From Prochilodus magdalenae (taxonomy: Eukaryota; Chordata; Actinopteri; Characiformes; Prochilodontidae): a stretch of 64,000 bases of DNA. Position 1 is the stretch's first letter. Every line of letters starts with the position of its first letter. A model generated the notes under the pieces. The model worked only from the letters and a program-made list of their open reading frames with translations, was not told where the DNA came from and did not search any database. Of this stretch, positions 49,701 to 62,400 are shown piece after piece. The translations under genes and the position numbers were made by a program. The DNA lies in assembly GCA_024036415.1 (NCBI GenBank), contig JAMWET010001283.1, positions 62,001 through 126,000 of the forward strand, given 5' to 3'.

Positions 49701-51846
49701 CATGTAGATTTGGATTTTTTTTTTCTCCCTTACTAATAAAAACCTTTGTTTGATGATTTGAAACATTTAAGAGTAACAAACATGCCAAAAAAGTTAGTGT
49801 CATTTTGTCAACTGATGAGTAACAGCAAATTAAGAACCACCATTGCAGGGCTCTAGACTAACTTTTTGAACTGGTTGCACTGGTGCGCCTAACGTTTTTT
49901 CTTAGGTGCACCAGCACCAAAGTTAGGTGCACCCAAATTTTCAACTGCATCACATTCGGCAGTTTTACATGTTCGTTTTTTCTTTTCTTTTTTTTTAATT
50001 CGCTGTCCATATAAGCAATATTGACTTGTAAATAATTACCTAACAATGTGGTCAGCATAAAGTTCTTTATTTGAAGCACAATTCTACAGTAAAGGTAACA
50101 CTTGGGCAGTGCATTTGTCGGGCGTGTAATGTGTTTGATAGACGCGTTGTGCTTTTTCAGCGCTTCAATTCGAAATGTATTAGAACCAGTCACAAACGTA
50201 CTACTGCCGGCCATGGTCTTCCCACACTCCTTACAGTCAGTGCAGGCTGTGACTCGGAGTCGATCGTATGTGGCTAGTTATCTGATGCCGTCTCCGGACC
50301 AGGGCTCGACATAACCAACGCTCTGACACGGAGCCATCAGCCTCCCAGGTTAACAATTTTCGAACGGATCAGGCCTTAACTTAACATTCCTAACCAAAAT
50401 GTTGTAAATCATTCTTTTCACCATCTCTCGCCATCCGCGGCGACACCCGCTCTGTTTATCTGACGGGCCTAGGCTACTAACCGCTCTGTCTGACTGCTAG
50501 TGTTGTGTCGTTCGTGAACGTTTCGTTCGAATGAACGAATCATTTGAGTAAACATAACGAACCGAATCACTTCCTCAGCTGATTCGACTCAGCAGCGACC
50601 GTGCAGGCCGGCAGGGAAACTGCTGTGTGGTCTGTGAATCACTGAATCACCCGCGAATCTGGAGGCGGAGACTCTCATTGCGAGGGAACTGTGCTTGCTC
50701 AGTAATTCGTTCAGTGAACTGAGGGCTCCTGTTCACTCAATGATTCGTTTACTGAACGTACTATCACTCAGTGCTGACGGCGCTCCGGGGTCCCGCCCTT
50801 CGCTATCTTTGATTGGTTTAGACCACGAAATGGGCCTAATGTGTGTCTGTTTTTAACCACAGGGAGACTTTCAGAGTCGCGAAGACTTTTTCTTTTTTCC
50901 CCTATCGAACGGCTGGTCGCACTGGTGCGACCTCAGATTTTTTTTGGTCGCACAATTGAGAAATTAGGTCGCATGTGCGACCAAATTGGTCGCACTCTAG
51001 AGCCCTGCATTGCCACAATGCTTAATTTCCAGATGGAGACATTAAGGAGTAATTATAATTGGTAATTATTTACATAGAGACTCTAGACTGACTTTTAATT
51101 TTTTATTGGAATATTTCAAAATGTGTGGTTCGCAAACAGGAGCCCTAATAGTAGAGAGTAGATTGATTTTGTTTTGTCCCAAGGAAACAAGAAAAAAAAG
51201 TTTTGTCTGTCAAAGTTTTCATGTAGAAAGGCCGAATGCATTGTGCTTCACAATAGCACCCCCTTAAGGCTAATAGGGCTCATGAGTAGCGACAGAGACT
51301 ACTACCTATTGACCAAGTTTTGTGTCTGTACGACTTGCAGTTTCGTCTGCATGATTTGTTTTAGCGGAGAAAAAGAAGAAGCAGCAACAGGTACAGCAGG
51401 TTAACCGTTGACTGTTAACTGTTTCCAGGTTAACTGTTTTTACCAGCTGGCTTACGTGAACCAGCACCTCGCTCTGTAATTAGCTGTTATTAGTTATTAG
51501 CTGTCTGGTGACAAGTGCAATGCTAACAAATTACAGGTGTTGCACTGTTTTGCAGTGTTTTACAGCAACTCCAACTGATGGCTCAGTACATCAGTGATGA
51601 ATCACACTGCCATACCAAAATCACTCCTACCACATCAATATCAAAGCATATGACGGTACTAAACACAAGTTAGCAGATATTTGTATTCTCTATTTTATCC
51701 TTATATTTAATTTGGATGAACCACACTATTTCTGGCATTGGCCATGTAAAAGACCTGCAGTGTTATTGTGTTAACTGCATACAAAGGACTCATTATAGGT
51801 TTAAACTAAAATCACTTGGGATCACTGGGATGTTTTCTCTTTATTG

Positions 51847-51884
<38 letters not shown>

Positions 51885-54800
51885 CTTTATTGATCCCAGA
51901 GGGAAATTCAAGGCATCCAGTAGCAGATATACAAACTATACAGAAGTAACAACAGAAGCAAGATAGATTGTACAAATAGAGACAGAGATACAATATAAAG
52001 TATGAAAGTATAAAAAAAAAGAGTCCTTAGTGTCTGGGTAAGGTATAAAGTATAAATGGAGGTAGTGGTAAACAATTTGCTAAGCAAATTAAGAAGATGG
52101 CTGTTGTCAGCCATACAGACAGTGCAAATACGCAGTAATATAAATAATTTATCAGTGCAAAATGTGTAAACAGTACAGAATGGAGTAGAATAATACAATA
52201 TAAATAGAAATAAATAGAAATAGGGCATTTAGGAGGGAGTGTGTGCAGAGATGGGGGTGTGTCCAGAGGAGGGAGTGTGTGCAGAGATGGGGGTGTGTCT
52301 ATTGGAGTGACCGGAAGGAAAGAGTGTCCAGAGTTTTTCATTTGCTGTACTGAGAGGAGTTGAACAGTCTTATGGCCTGAGGGACAAAAGACTTCCTGAG
52401 TCTGTCTGTGGAACAAAAGACTTCCTGAGTCTGTCTGTGAGGGCACTTTATCAAAGTTTCTCACTTAATCAAAAAGGGCACTTCATAAATGGTTTTATCC
52501 CATCATGAGGGTACATACATAATACCGTAGCCTCACAATTTCTCTGCTGGAGGGGCATCCATTAAACAATGTGTCCTTTTTTACTTAAGTAGGGACACAT
52601 TTTACAGCACAGCATCACATTTTATCCAATGGAAGGGCGGTACATTAGAAGAGCACTTAATTGTCCGCTAATTCACTCCTACATTTTACTATAAAAGTAC
52701 CCTATACCACACAGTATCCCATTTTTAACGCTGGAAATGTCATCCTTTGGGTGACTGTCATGTAGGGTACTTTTCCATTGATTAAGGGTAACGGGAACAA
52801 ACAGGGGATCGTCACATTACACACATCAAAGTAGTAGTGGTTTTGTAGAATGCTGATAAGGAAAGACAAATGCAAGTTAAAATTGTATACTTAAATTTTG
52901 TTTGTATAAACGAAGTAAACTATGCATTCAGCATCACTTGTCATGCTTGTTATCAGTTTAATACATCTTCACAAATTGTTTTCCAGCTGAGAGATATGAA
53001 CTGGAAAGGGTAGTGACATTAGCTAAGCTAACAGATAATGGCTGCCAGTTATCTATGTCCATTTCAAGTCAGAAATGTCTTACTCTAGAGGACGCATCAT
53101 CGTAGTTTATTGCACGAAGGGTCATCCTAGACGTCAATTGGCCATATTTATTTCCATGTGAAGGGCAGCCAGTAGGCCACTTTCTCTCATTTTCTTTACT
53201 TTACTTTTTGACACTTGAGTCTTTTGCCACAGAAATGTTCACTTTCAGACTCTTATCAGATTCAGTGCACTGCTGTTAGCCAGTCTATAGTGCAGAGCAA
53301 TAGTAATTTGTAGGACTAAAGAAAGTTCCTTTGACCAGTGGTCACCAGGCTCTTTTAAGAATAAGATCAACATTTGAAACTTGACCAAATCAAAGATCTA
53401 CTGGCATAGATTTTAGGCCTAGGCTTCTTGTAACAAACCTGACATGCCCCAACACTTTTAACTAGGCAGTTAAATAACTTTGAATTTGAACTTATGAATT
53501 TTTTTGCTGTTTGCACGTTTAGTTTTAATATGGAATATTTTGATGTACAGTTACTATTTTTCTACATTAGAAAATGTACATAATTTTCTACAAATTAAAA
53601 AACCTATTTTGATATAAATGTCTTACCTCCTAAAGTTTACCATTATGATGAATGTTTGGGTGGCTACTTCATGTATGCATGTTTAATTTTCAAATGGAGG
53701 CTGTTTGAAGTTCTATTTTTATTATTTGAAACTTTTTGCACCACATTAATTCTATACTCTACAACTTTATTAACTTTATTTATTTCTATAACTCTTAGTT
53801 AATCTGCCCTGTACTAGTACTATTGGAAAGTTCAAGCACCACATTTTATCTCTTTGGTCTGTCCTGTGTACTTTAAATGAATTGTAGTCAGAGTTATTTG
53901 GTTTTCTCTCGTTTTGACATTTTGGTCACACCTTTACCATTTTAGTGGTAAACTCCTGTTTGAAGACATGGAACTTACTTTTATTTATTTCCCCTAAGAA
54001 GTTTTTTTTTTATTTATCAAAAATAAACAGAAGGGTTGGGTGAGGCTTCACCCTGGGGGTCGTCCCTGTGTCTGCTCCACCATAAAAATATGGTCATTCA
54101 AATAGCTTGATGATGGCTTACCTGGGGTCACATGTAACTGAAACAACAAGCCCCTTGTATTTACTTTTAATTCACACATGCCAGGGCACTTTCTCTTCTT
54201 CTTGTGAAGAATGTTCTTAAAAGGTTTCCGGGTGGAGCTAGTACCTAGGCCACATTCACTCACACACCACGTTGCCTTTACACACATAGCTGAGCCAGTG
54301 AGAAAGTGGTATTCTTCCACTTGTCTTGATTGATTGTTTTTATTTACCCAACATGGGTAACATTGTGAGCTCAGGAGATGAAGAGGACATACTCTACTAA
54401 AATTCAACTAAATTTCTTTAGGAGCTGACCTGCCGGGAGGAGCTGCTGACCCTTTTGCTGTCTCTGCTGCCACTAGTGTGGAAGATTCCTGTTCAGGAAG
54501 AAAAAGCCCCAGGTCAGTGTCAGTCTGTTAAATGTAATGACTACATTGTAGGAAATCTAGCACATTTGGAGCAGACTAGCATACAATACAACAAACCAGA
54601 ATTAGAAGACAAAAAATACTTTTGCCTCTGTTTGTTCTAGATTGCTGTGCTGATGTGTATTTCCCCTCTGTTCTGACATGTTAAGCAAGTCTTTTATTTA
54701 GCCGAATAGTTACAAAGAAATATTGGATGACAACTTTGGATGATACTTACTGAAAAGCAAGTAATGTGGAATTTTTCTTTGAGCTAAAACAGATACAGAT

Positions 54801-57800
54801 AGAAGTAATTATGTTACGGTAGATGACATAATACCAGTTTAGTAAACAAAATGGTCTAACAGTTTTTTCAGGAGTTTGTTTTCATTTATGCTGGTCCTCA
54901 TTTAGTAAATTATGTATCTGTGTGTATGTTTTAAATTATATCCCTGTAATCTGTATGGGGAATTCAAAGACATGGTCATCATCTTTAAGGGCAGTACTTT
55001 TTAGTTTAATCTATATACAAATGTCATGTAAGAGTTTGGTGCTGTTGTGTAAATTGTCTGTTAGTGCCTAAGGATGATTTTTCTTTTGCGCCATGGTATT
55101 TAGTGCTGGCATGCTAATCTTTCCTAACATTGGCCTCTTACATTGTTTCTTTATTAGTTTTCATATTTGTGCAACTTTTTTTTTAGAGTCTCATGTCCTG
55201 CTTTCTCTCAATGCCATTTGACCATATTAATTTAATTGATAATAAATCAAGATGACCTTTTTCAATTCACTGGGGCATGCATCTGTATATATAATTGATG
55301 GCATGTGTGTTATAGATCAGATTTCATTAATACTCTGCTTTCTGATCTCGTTAGATTTCTTTCTGACTTCACTCCTGGAGGTGTGTACAAGCCGAGAGGA
55401 AAAAGCTAGTACTCTGAAGGCGGGGAAGGAGAAAAGTGATTCTGATGCTCAGAACTCTCAGAAGCGCTCATCTGGCAGTTGGAAGTCACGGCGTACTCGT
55501 AGGACTTCTCAGAGATACTCAGTGAGGGATGCATGCAAGTCTCAGCTTTCCACATCTGATTCTGAAGCCAATTCAGACGAAAAAGCTGCAAACACGGGGA
55601 ACAAACGTCACAGGTTCCATGGTTCATCATTACGTGTCAGCATTTGCCAGCATCACCAATCTGTCATTCCACAGCAGCAATCATTACAGTATTCCAGTGT
55701 GGACACTATGAGCAGTCTTGAAAGATCCCAGCCACATGTGAGGCCCATTGGATCACTTTCACCTGATAACGAAACACTAACTGACCCCACAGCTGTTTCT
55801 GTTTTGAACCGTATGGAAAATTCACCTTTTGACCTCTGTCATGTCTTACTTTCCCTTCTAGAGAAGGTCTGCAAATTTGATATTGCCATAAATCACAACC
55901 CGGGCATCACAATGAGTGTTGTTCCCACACTCACTGAAATCCTTACAGAGTTTGGTGACTCCTGTGGACCTGGTAGTTCAAGTGGTGCTGGAGGGGTTGA
56001 TGAACTTGCTGGAGGCTGGACCGAGGAACCCATTGCCCTTGTTCAAAGGATGCTTTTGCGTACCATTTTGCGCTTGATGTCTGTAGATGTGGCTCAGAAT
56101 GAGGCACTACCTGATAATCTCCGCCGAAGCCTAACTGACCTCCTCAGAGCCACATTGAAGATCCACACCTATTATGAGGGGCAAAATGACCCCTTTTCAC
56201 CCAGACGCAAAAAGACCTTGCAAGAGGTACAGGAGGAATTATGCTTCTCTAAGTGTCGTCACAGGACCCTGCTTTTGCCAGAACTTCTTGAGGGAGTCCT
56301 TCAGTTTTTGCTTGGCTGTTTGCAAGCCTCTGCTTCTAATCCCTTCTTCTTCAGTCAAGCTCTTGAACTGGTTCATGAGTTTGTGCAACACCATGGCCTT
56401 GAGTTGTTTGAAACTACTTGTCTGAACCTTGAAGCCCTGGGTGGTGTCCAGGTCTCTGATGGGGGTGGTGAAGCCTCAGAACATTTGCGCAGCCTCATTG
56501 CTAGTGTGCTTAAAATGATAAGTGCGGTGAAAAAGGCCAAGTCGGAGCAGCTGCACCAGTCTGTTTGTGCACGGTATAGACACAGACGCTGTGAGTACTC
56601 CCATTTTTTGCACCATCATCACAACCTCACAGGACTGCCCGTCTCTGCTTTTAAGCAGACAACTCGAAACAACCTTTTTGAGGAGGACGCTGAGGGTACT
56701 GATGACCAAGTGTGCTACCCTGAGCACTGTTGCTGCCTTGCAGCCTGTGCACACCGGTGTCTGCGCCTTCTCCAACGCCTGTCACCCTCAGGACAAGCGG
56801 TGCTGCAGGTGTTGGCTGGTGTACAAGTGGTCGGTATTTGTTGCTGCATGAACCCTCATTCAGTTGTAGGTCCTCTTCTTAAAGCATTTCAGGCACCAGG
56901 ACTGCACAGCTATCAATCCCACATACTAAATGTGCTTAGCAGGTTTGTACTGGAGCAGCTCGGAGGAGGACAGCACTCAGAGAAGGCCAATCTTGCCTCA
57001 TGTAACATCTGTACATTGGACAGCAGCCAGATACCTGGCATTGAAGAGACTTTGCAGGGCTGCAGGCCAGGAAACATGATGACCTCCTCCGCCTCTTCCT
57101 ATCCTTTGTACATCTCACAAGGTGTCTTGCCAAGCACAGGGTCTGAGGACATGCTGTGGAAGTGGGATGCTTTAAAAGCTTACCAGGAAATAGTGTTTGG
57201 TGAGGACTTGCAGTTGAGTCAACAGGTTGCCAGTCATTTGTGCCAACTAATCTTGCAGGGCAATGCTGTGGTGCAGTGGCAACTGTATACTCACATTTTT
57301 AATCCTGTGCTTCAGAGGGGTGTGGAACTATCCCACCATGCCCAACAGCTAGGTGTGTCTAGTACATGTACCCAGGTCTGCAGCTACCATAGCCAGTGTT
57401 TCCCTGTGGAGGTGCTTCTTGTTTATCTTCAGACACTACCCGCCTTACTCAAGACAAGGTAAGACTAACCTTCTTTTCCGACATCTCTTAACCAATAGTA
57501 TGCCCCCACTTGCCGCAAAGGATGTCAGACCTCAGGTCAGATCACCAACTGAGCCTCAAAAGATTCTCACACATTTGGCAGCCTCGTTAAGGCAGTGTTT
57601 ACAAAGCCTAAATTGTAGGAATACACCAAAATGAAAACAGCATCATTATAAACGTCATTGTCTCTTACTCGGCCATTTTGGTTGCCAAATATTTGGTGCA
57701 ATTCCGAAACAACAACTAAACAACAACTTTATGATCTTAAAAATTTGTTTACTACTGCCACAACAACAAGTGGAAAAGCAAGTTTACTTTCGGGTTTATA

Positions 57801-59385
57801 CATTTTTACACAATCACATCAAAATATAATTTATAAACATTAAGCAAATGTTTCAAAAAATGTAAAATCATAAATGTGCATCATGTACTGCGATCATATT
57901 ACATGTTAAATGAACTTCTTGCAAGAAAAACAATTTAGTTACCTAATGGTGGTGTTTTGCTAGCTAGCTTGTTTTGCTAATGTTATTAGTTATAGAGGTG
58001 GGTTTATGGAGGGGTGTCCTATTGTTTCAGCAGATTCCGCTGCGTTTTTAGCAACATAATAAGGTGTCCCCAGATACGAGGTTACATAATAACCATGAGA
58101 CTATATTTTCCATACTTTTTCTTTTTTTGCATTGTTAAAAGACTGATATTGCAGATTCTCTTATGTTCTTTCCTTCTCTTCTTACCTCAGCACAGTGGTG
58201 CAGGACTTGTTCTTAAGCTGTAATGGGCTGAACCAGGTTACTGAATTGATCTATTTGGACTGCACTCGACCTTGGGCTCTTAAGGTGTTTAAGTTGCTGA
58301 TCTTAAGTGACTGGGATCAGCAAGCAAACTGTGCTGTTCAAGAGCTGGAAAAAGTTGAAGACCAAGAGAGAGAGGCTGGACTTACAGAAGAGTTAGGGGC
58401 TCATGGGACAGGAGATGGCCCACCAAGCCTCAGCAAGTTCTATGAGGGGCTAAAGGGGGCATGTCCACATCGGCAAAGCAGAAGTGGTGGTGGAATTGGA
58501 TGTAACCATGGAGAAGCACGTTTGAACACTATAAATCTTTTCTTGTGTGTGTCCTTCCTATGTGTCAGCAAAGAGGCTGACTTTGACAGAGACTCTGCAA
58601 ACGACTCTGAGGATACCTCTGGTTATGACAGTACAGCTAGCGAACCCCTGGGAGGACGTTTACCCTGCCTGTTACCAGACAACGTGGCACTTCCCTCCAA
58701 AGACCAGGTGAGGCGAGCAGCAGATGTGTGGTCCGTATGCTGCTCCATCTACCTGGCCAGTCCGGTATTCCAAAGACAGTTCTTCAGGCTGGGTGGCCTG
58801 GATGGCTGCTGTCGGCTCATGGCTATGGTCATACAGACACTTGCAACTAAAATCAAAGACAGTAAAGGTAAGAACACGAGAGATGGCGAGGGCAAAGCAA
58901 GGCTGTCTCACTCAGACTCTCCGACCAGAACACCAGAGGCTGTGCCCACAACACCCAGATCAAATGACATCCATAAGCAAGACATCAACAGCTCCTTGAG
59001 TTTTAGTCAAGATGAAGGCAAGAGCAGGGATCCAGCATACAAGATGGAAGAAGAGTGGCCTTTGCATAACATTCGGCTACTGGAAGCCCTGTTAGCCATT
59101 TGCCTCCACAGCTCCAACTTGAAGCCAAATCTTTCATTACAGGTAAAATTTTATTATTAAACTGTGTGAAAACAAGTGTTCAATAGAACAAACAGGAAAA
59201 AGTATTTAACATGGCCTGTTAGACCTGATTGACTGAAACTCTTATTACTGACTGTAACCAAAATAAATTCTGGCATATACCAAATCTTATACCTTCTTTC
59301 TCTCTTTTTGCTGTTTTCTCTTCTGTTTTCTCTCTCTCTCTCTCTCTCTCTCTTTTTCTCTTTTTCTCTCTCTCTCTCTCTCTCT

Positions 59386-59469
<84 letters not shown>

Positions 59470-62400
59470 TTCTGTATTTGCAGCTTCAGTCAGTGGAGGA
59501 CACTCTGTGCGAGGTGAAGGATCAGTTGTCTCGCTCTGGTGTGGTGAACTCTGATCTGGCTGTTCCCCTGTTTGACTCTCTTTTGCGTGTGGCGCTGGCT
59601 GAGGTGTCCAGCACTCCAGTTGCTGTTGAGGAAAAACCTGAAAGGGTTAGTTTTCTTGAACTTTTTTAGCTTCATTTTCAGTGTCGGGCCTTGCTGGAAT
59701 GGTAGCATATGTTTTGATATATAAATATGTGACTGGTAATGTACAGTGCCCCATCCTCAGCGTTACTGAAAGGGTGAAACGTGTAGAGTACTTTTAAATC
59801 TGACAATCTTTTCCTTTGGTTTTACGAACTGAACTTCATCTTTTTTACTACAGCGATCAATGCTGTGAGGTCATACTGAAGCTGTTCAACACAGCTGTTT
59901 GCCAATTAGCACAACTTGCTAGATTTCTCAAGGTATAGTTTTTGTGTTGTCCACTACAGGCAAACAAATGTGACTTGTGCATAAAACATGTAATCTACAC
60001 AGAACAGAATGTTTACTTAGCGAGATTAAGCATGAAAAAAATCCATTATGCAGTTTGGTCGCATTGTGGCAGATGTAAATAAATTATGGGATCTGCGTGT
60101 CTTCAAACCAGTTTTAATGGTAGCAGTCCTTCAGACCAGTCCTTATAGCAACAGGCAACAAAATAACATTAGAATAGGTTTTATTTATTATTTATTTGAT
60201 TTATGACTCATGGAGGGCATCACTGTTTACTGAATGTCCACAACTGTGGCTGTTGGGTCAGTCAGGTGAAGCGATAAAGCCTGCCCCTGGTTACATCACA
60301 TGTGGTGCAACTATTTCTTCAATACTTCTTTGGTGATGAGTGTAACAAGGGGTAACTGATTTTCAAATGAAAAATTAATCTGTTAAGCCTATAGAGCTGA
60401 CTGGGCAGTGAATATTTGCTCCTTACATTGCAGATGTAAAAGCATGTCTTAAAAATTTAGATGAAATTTGCACCAACAACGACCACAACCAGTACAACCT
60501 AAAGGTAGGTTGAGGCATGTTGCATTGAGAACAAGTTAGATTTACATCTGGGTATATCCTAGCAAGTCTGCTTGAAGTAGAAATATGTATCCAGTTAATC
60601 ATTTTAAATTGAAGCAAATTGTGTTCTTGATGTATGCTGCCCTATTGTGATTAAGTAATGGCGAAGCAACTTAAATAGCATAATATGTTCTACTTTTAAA
60701 TCGCTGACTTTGTTCTTCATCTAACTATTTACCTACCCACATATTTGGTGGCCTACACACGAGGACATGTGTGAAAAATGTTACCTGGGGTTATTGTACT
60801 ACTCAAACAACAATTCAAAAACAACTCAATCTCAAACAACCTTCAGTTCTTAAAAGTATCTTTTACCATTACACCATTATTGAATCATAATGCTGCATCT
60901 ATTATTATCAGTTGGAATAAATGGCAAATCCTTCAGAACCCAAAATGTCTTAAACTGAACGGTGTTTAAGTGTCGAATATGTCAGGAAAACTTTTCGTCC
61001 TGCATACAGGTCGGCACAGGGAGCTGTTCAGTTCCTATGATTAACATCATTAAGCGATTGGTCTTTTCATTGGTTTATACCGACCTTATTGGATATTATC
61101 TGTTGTCAAATAGAGGTTATAATGGCTCATATCTGACTCAAAAGAAGAAATTAAATTTGAGTGGATAGCATGCTTACAAAAATCTTTACTGGACAAGTGT
61201 GAATTTAGTTGTTAAATGCTTTTTGGAGGCTCCAGCAAAGTATCATTGTCACTGAGCTATGAAAACGAAAAAATTTGTATATTTATACTTTTTCTACAAG
61301 CTGGGAGAAGTAAAAATAAATAATTAACCTAACCATTAATATAGCTTGTTTGAGAATGGGCTTTAAGAGTGACAGTCCACATAATTTTAGTCAACATGCC
61401 GCTGTGTTTTAGATGTGGAACCTCACAGACAACATGCCTTTGAAATTTGGGACCAATACCCCGGTCACACCACTACCCCATGTTTTAGAGATAAATACCA
61501 ACATATGAGGACAAAGTGCTGTCTTAAGCGGTGATGTGGCTGTGTTCCCTATTGACCACAGTGGGTACCTAAGTTCTTTTTACCAAATTGTCCTTGTACT
61601 ATGTATTGTTCCTTTTTTTTTAAAACAGTAAACAACTGATCAGTCTCCATTGAGTAGTTTAGGATTTTCCAACTGGAGATAAGATTATGTAGGTATAATA
61701 AAATTCCGCAATAAGGATAAGATTTGCATTTATAATGTGGGTTTGTGATTGGCTGAAAGGTAGGTAGTCCTCTGCAGTGTCTCCCTCCATGTTGCAGGGG
61801 AACTTGAGTGAGCAGGAGGAAGGCCGGATTTGCGTGCAGTGGGAGAGTGGGGGTGGATAGAGTGATATGGGTGTGTGATTAAATCTTATTTGTGGTGTTA
61901 TTGTGATATGAGTTTCTATGATAAACACATTGCCAGAGTGGCGATGACATGGGACACATGTTTATATTGCCAGTTACCAACACACAGATACATTAAAATG
62001 TTGTTAAAGCTTTAATGTAAATTCAAAACAGTGTGTAGTAAAGGGAAACACTAACCAGTTTTCAAAAATCTATCCCATGCAGCTTGAAGACAAAATTTGC
62101 ATTCATGGTTAATTCTTCTTTAATTAAAAAAAAAAATAATAATAATAATAATTTATTTATTGCTAATGAGTTTAAGAAATTTCAATAATTAGAATTTTTT
62201 TTCTTCTTCTGTAATGTTGACAGTTTAACTTGAGGTGTTATGATTTTTCCACCTAAACTTAGTGGATCCTTATTGCTTGGCCTCTCATGCTTAGCATGCA
62301 GTGTACCTGGTCAAGACAAAGGAGGTTAATGAGGCAGAGTGGCTACTTCAGGTAGTATACTATGACAGTACAATTGCAGCCTTTTGTCCTTTTTTCTCGT

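Larger units (their letters stand above)
49846..51007 (-). mobile_element. hAT-like element with CAGGGCTCTAGA ends
   Basis: The inverted ends are CAGGGCTCTAGAC (49846) and CTCTAGAGCCCTG (to 51007), with the 5 bases CATTG on both outer sides (49841-49845, 51008-51012). Sub-terminal GGTGCACCAGCACC and GGTCGCACTGGTGCGACC words are repeated. On the minus strand a TTF-type zinc-finger start of a hAT transposase is visible, so this is a deleted relative of a hAT family. A 5-bp duplication is short for hAT, so classification is tentative. Confidence 0.65.

Noticed and set aside
55406..57634. Small frames in other phases and on the minus strand across the large lyst exon
   Set aside because: Shadows of a long conserved coding exon.
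59157..59669. Open frames on both strands made of Leu-Ser and Arg-Glu repeats
   Set aside because: They are translations of the TC microsatellite; only 59484-59645 within is exon.
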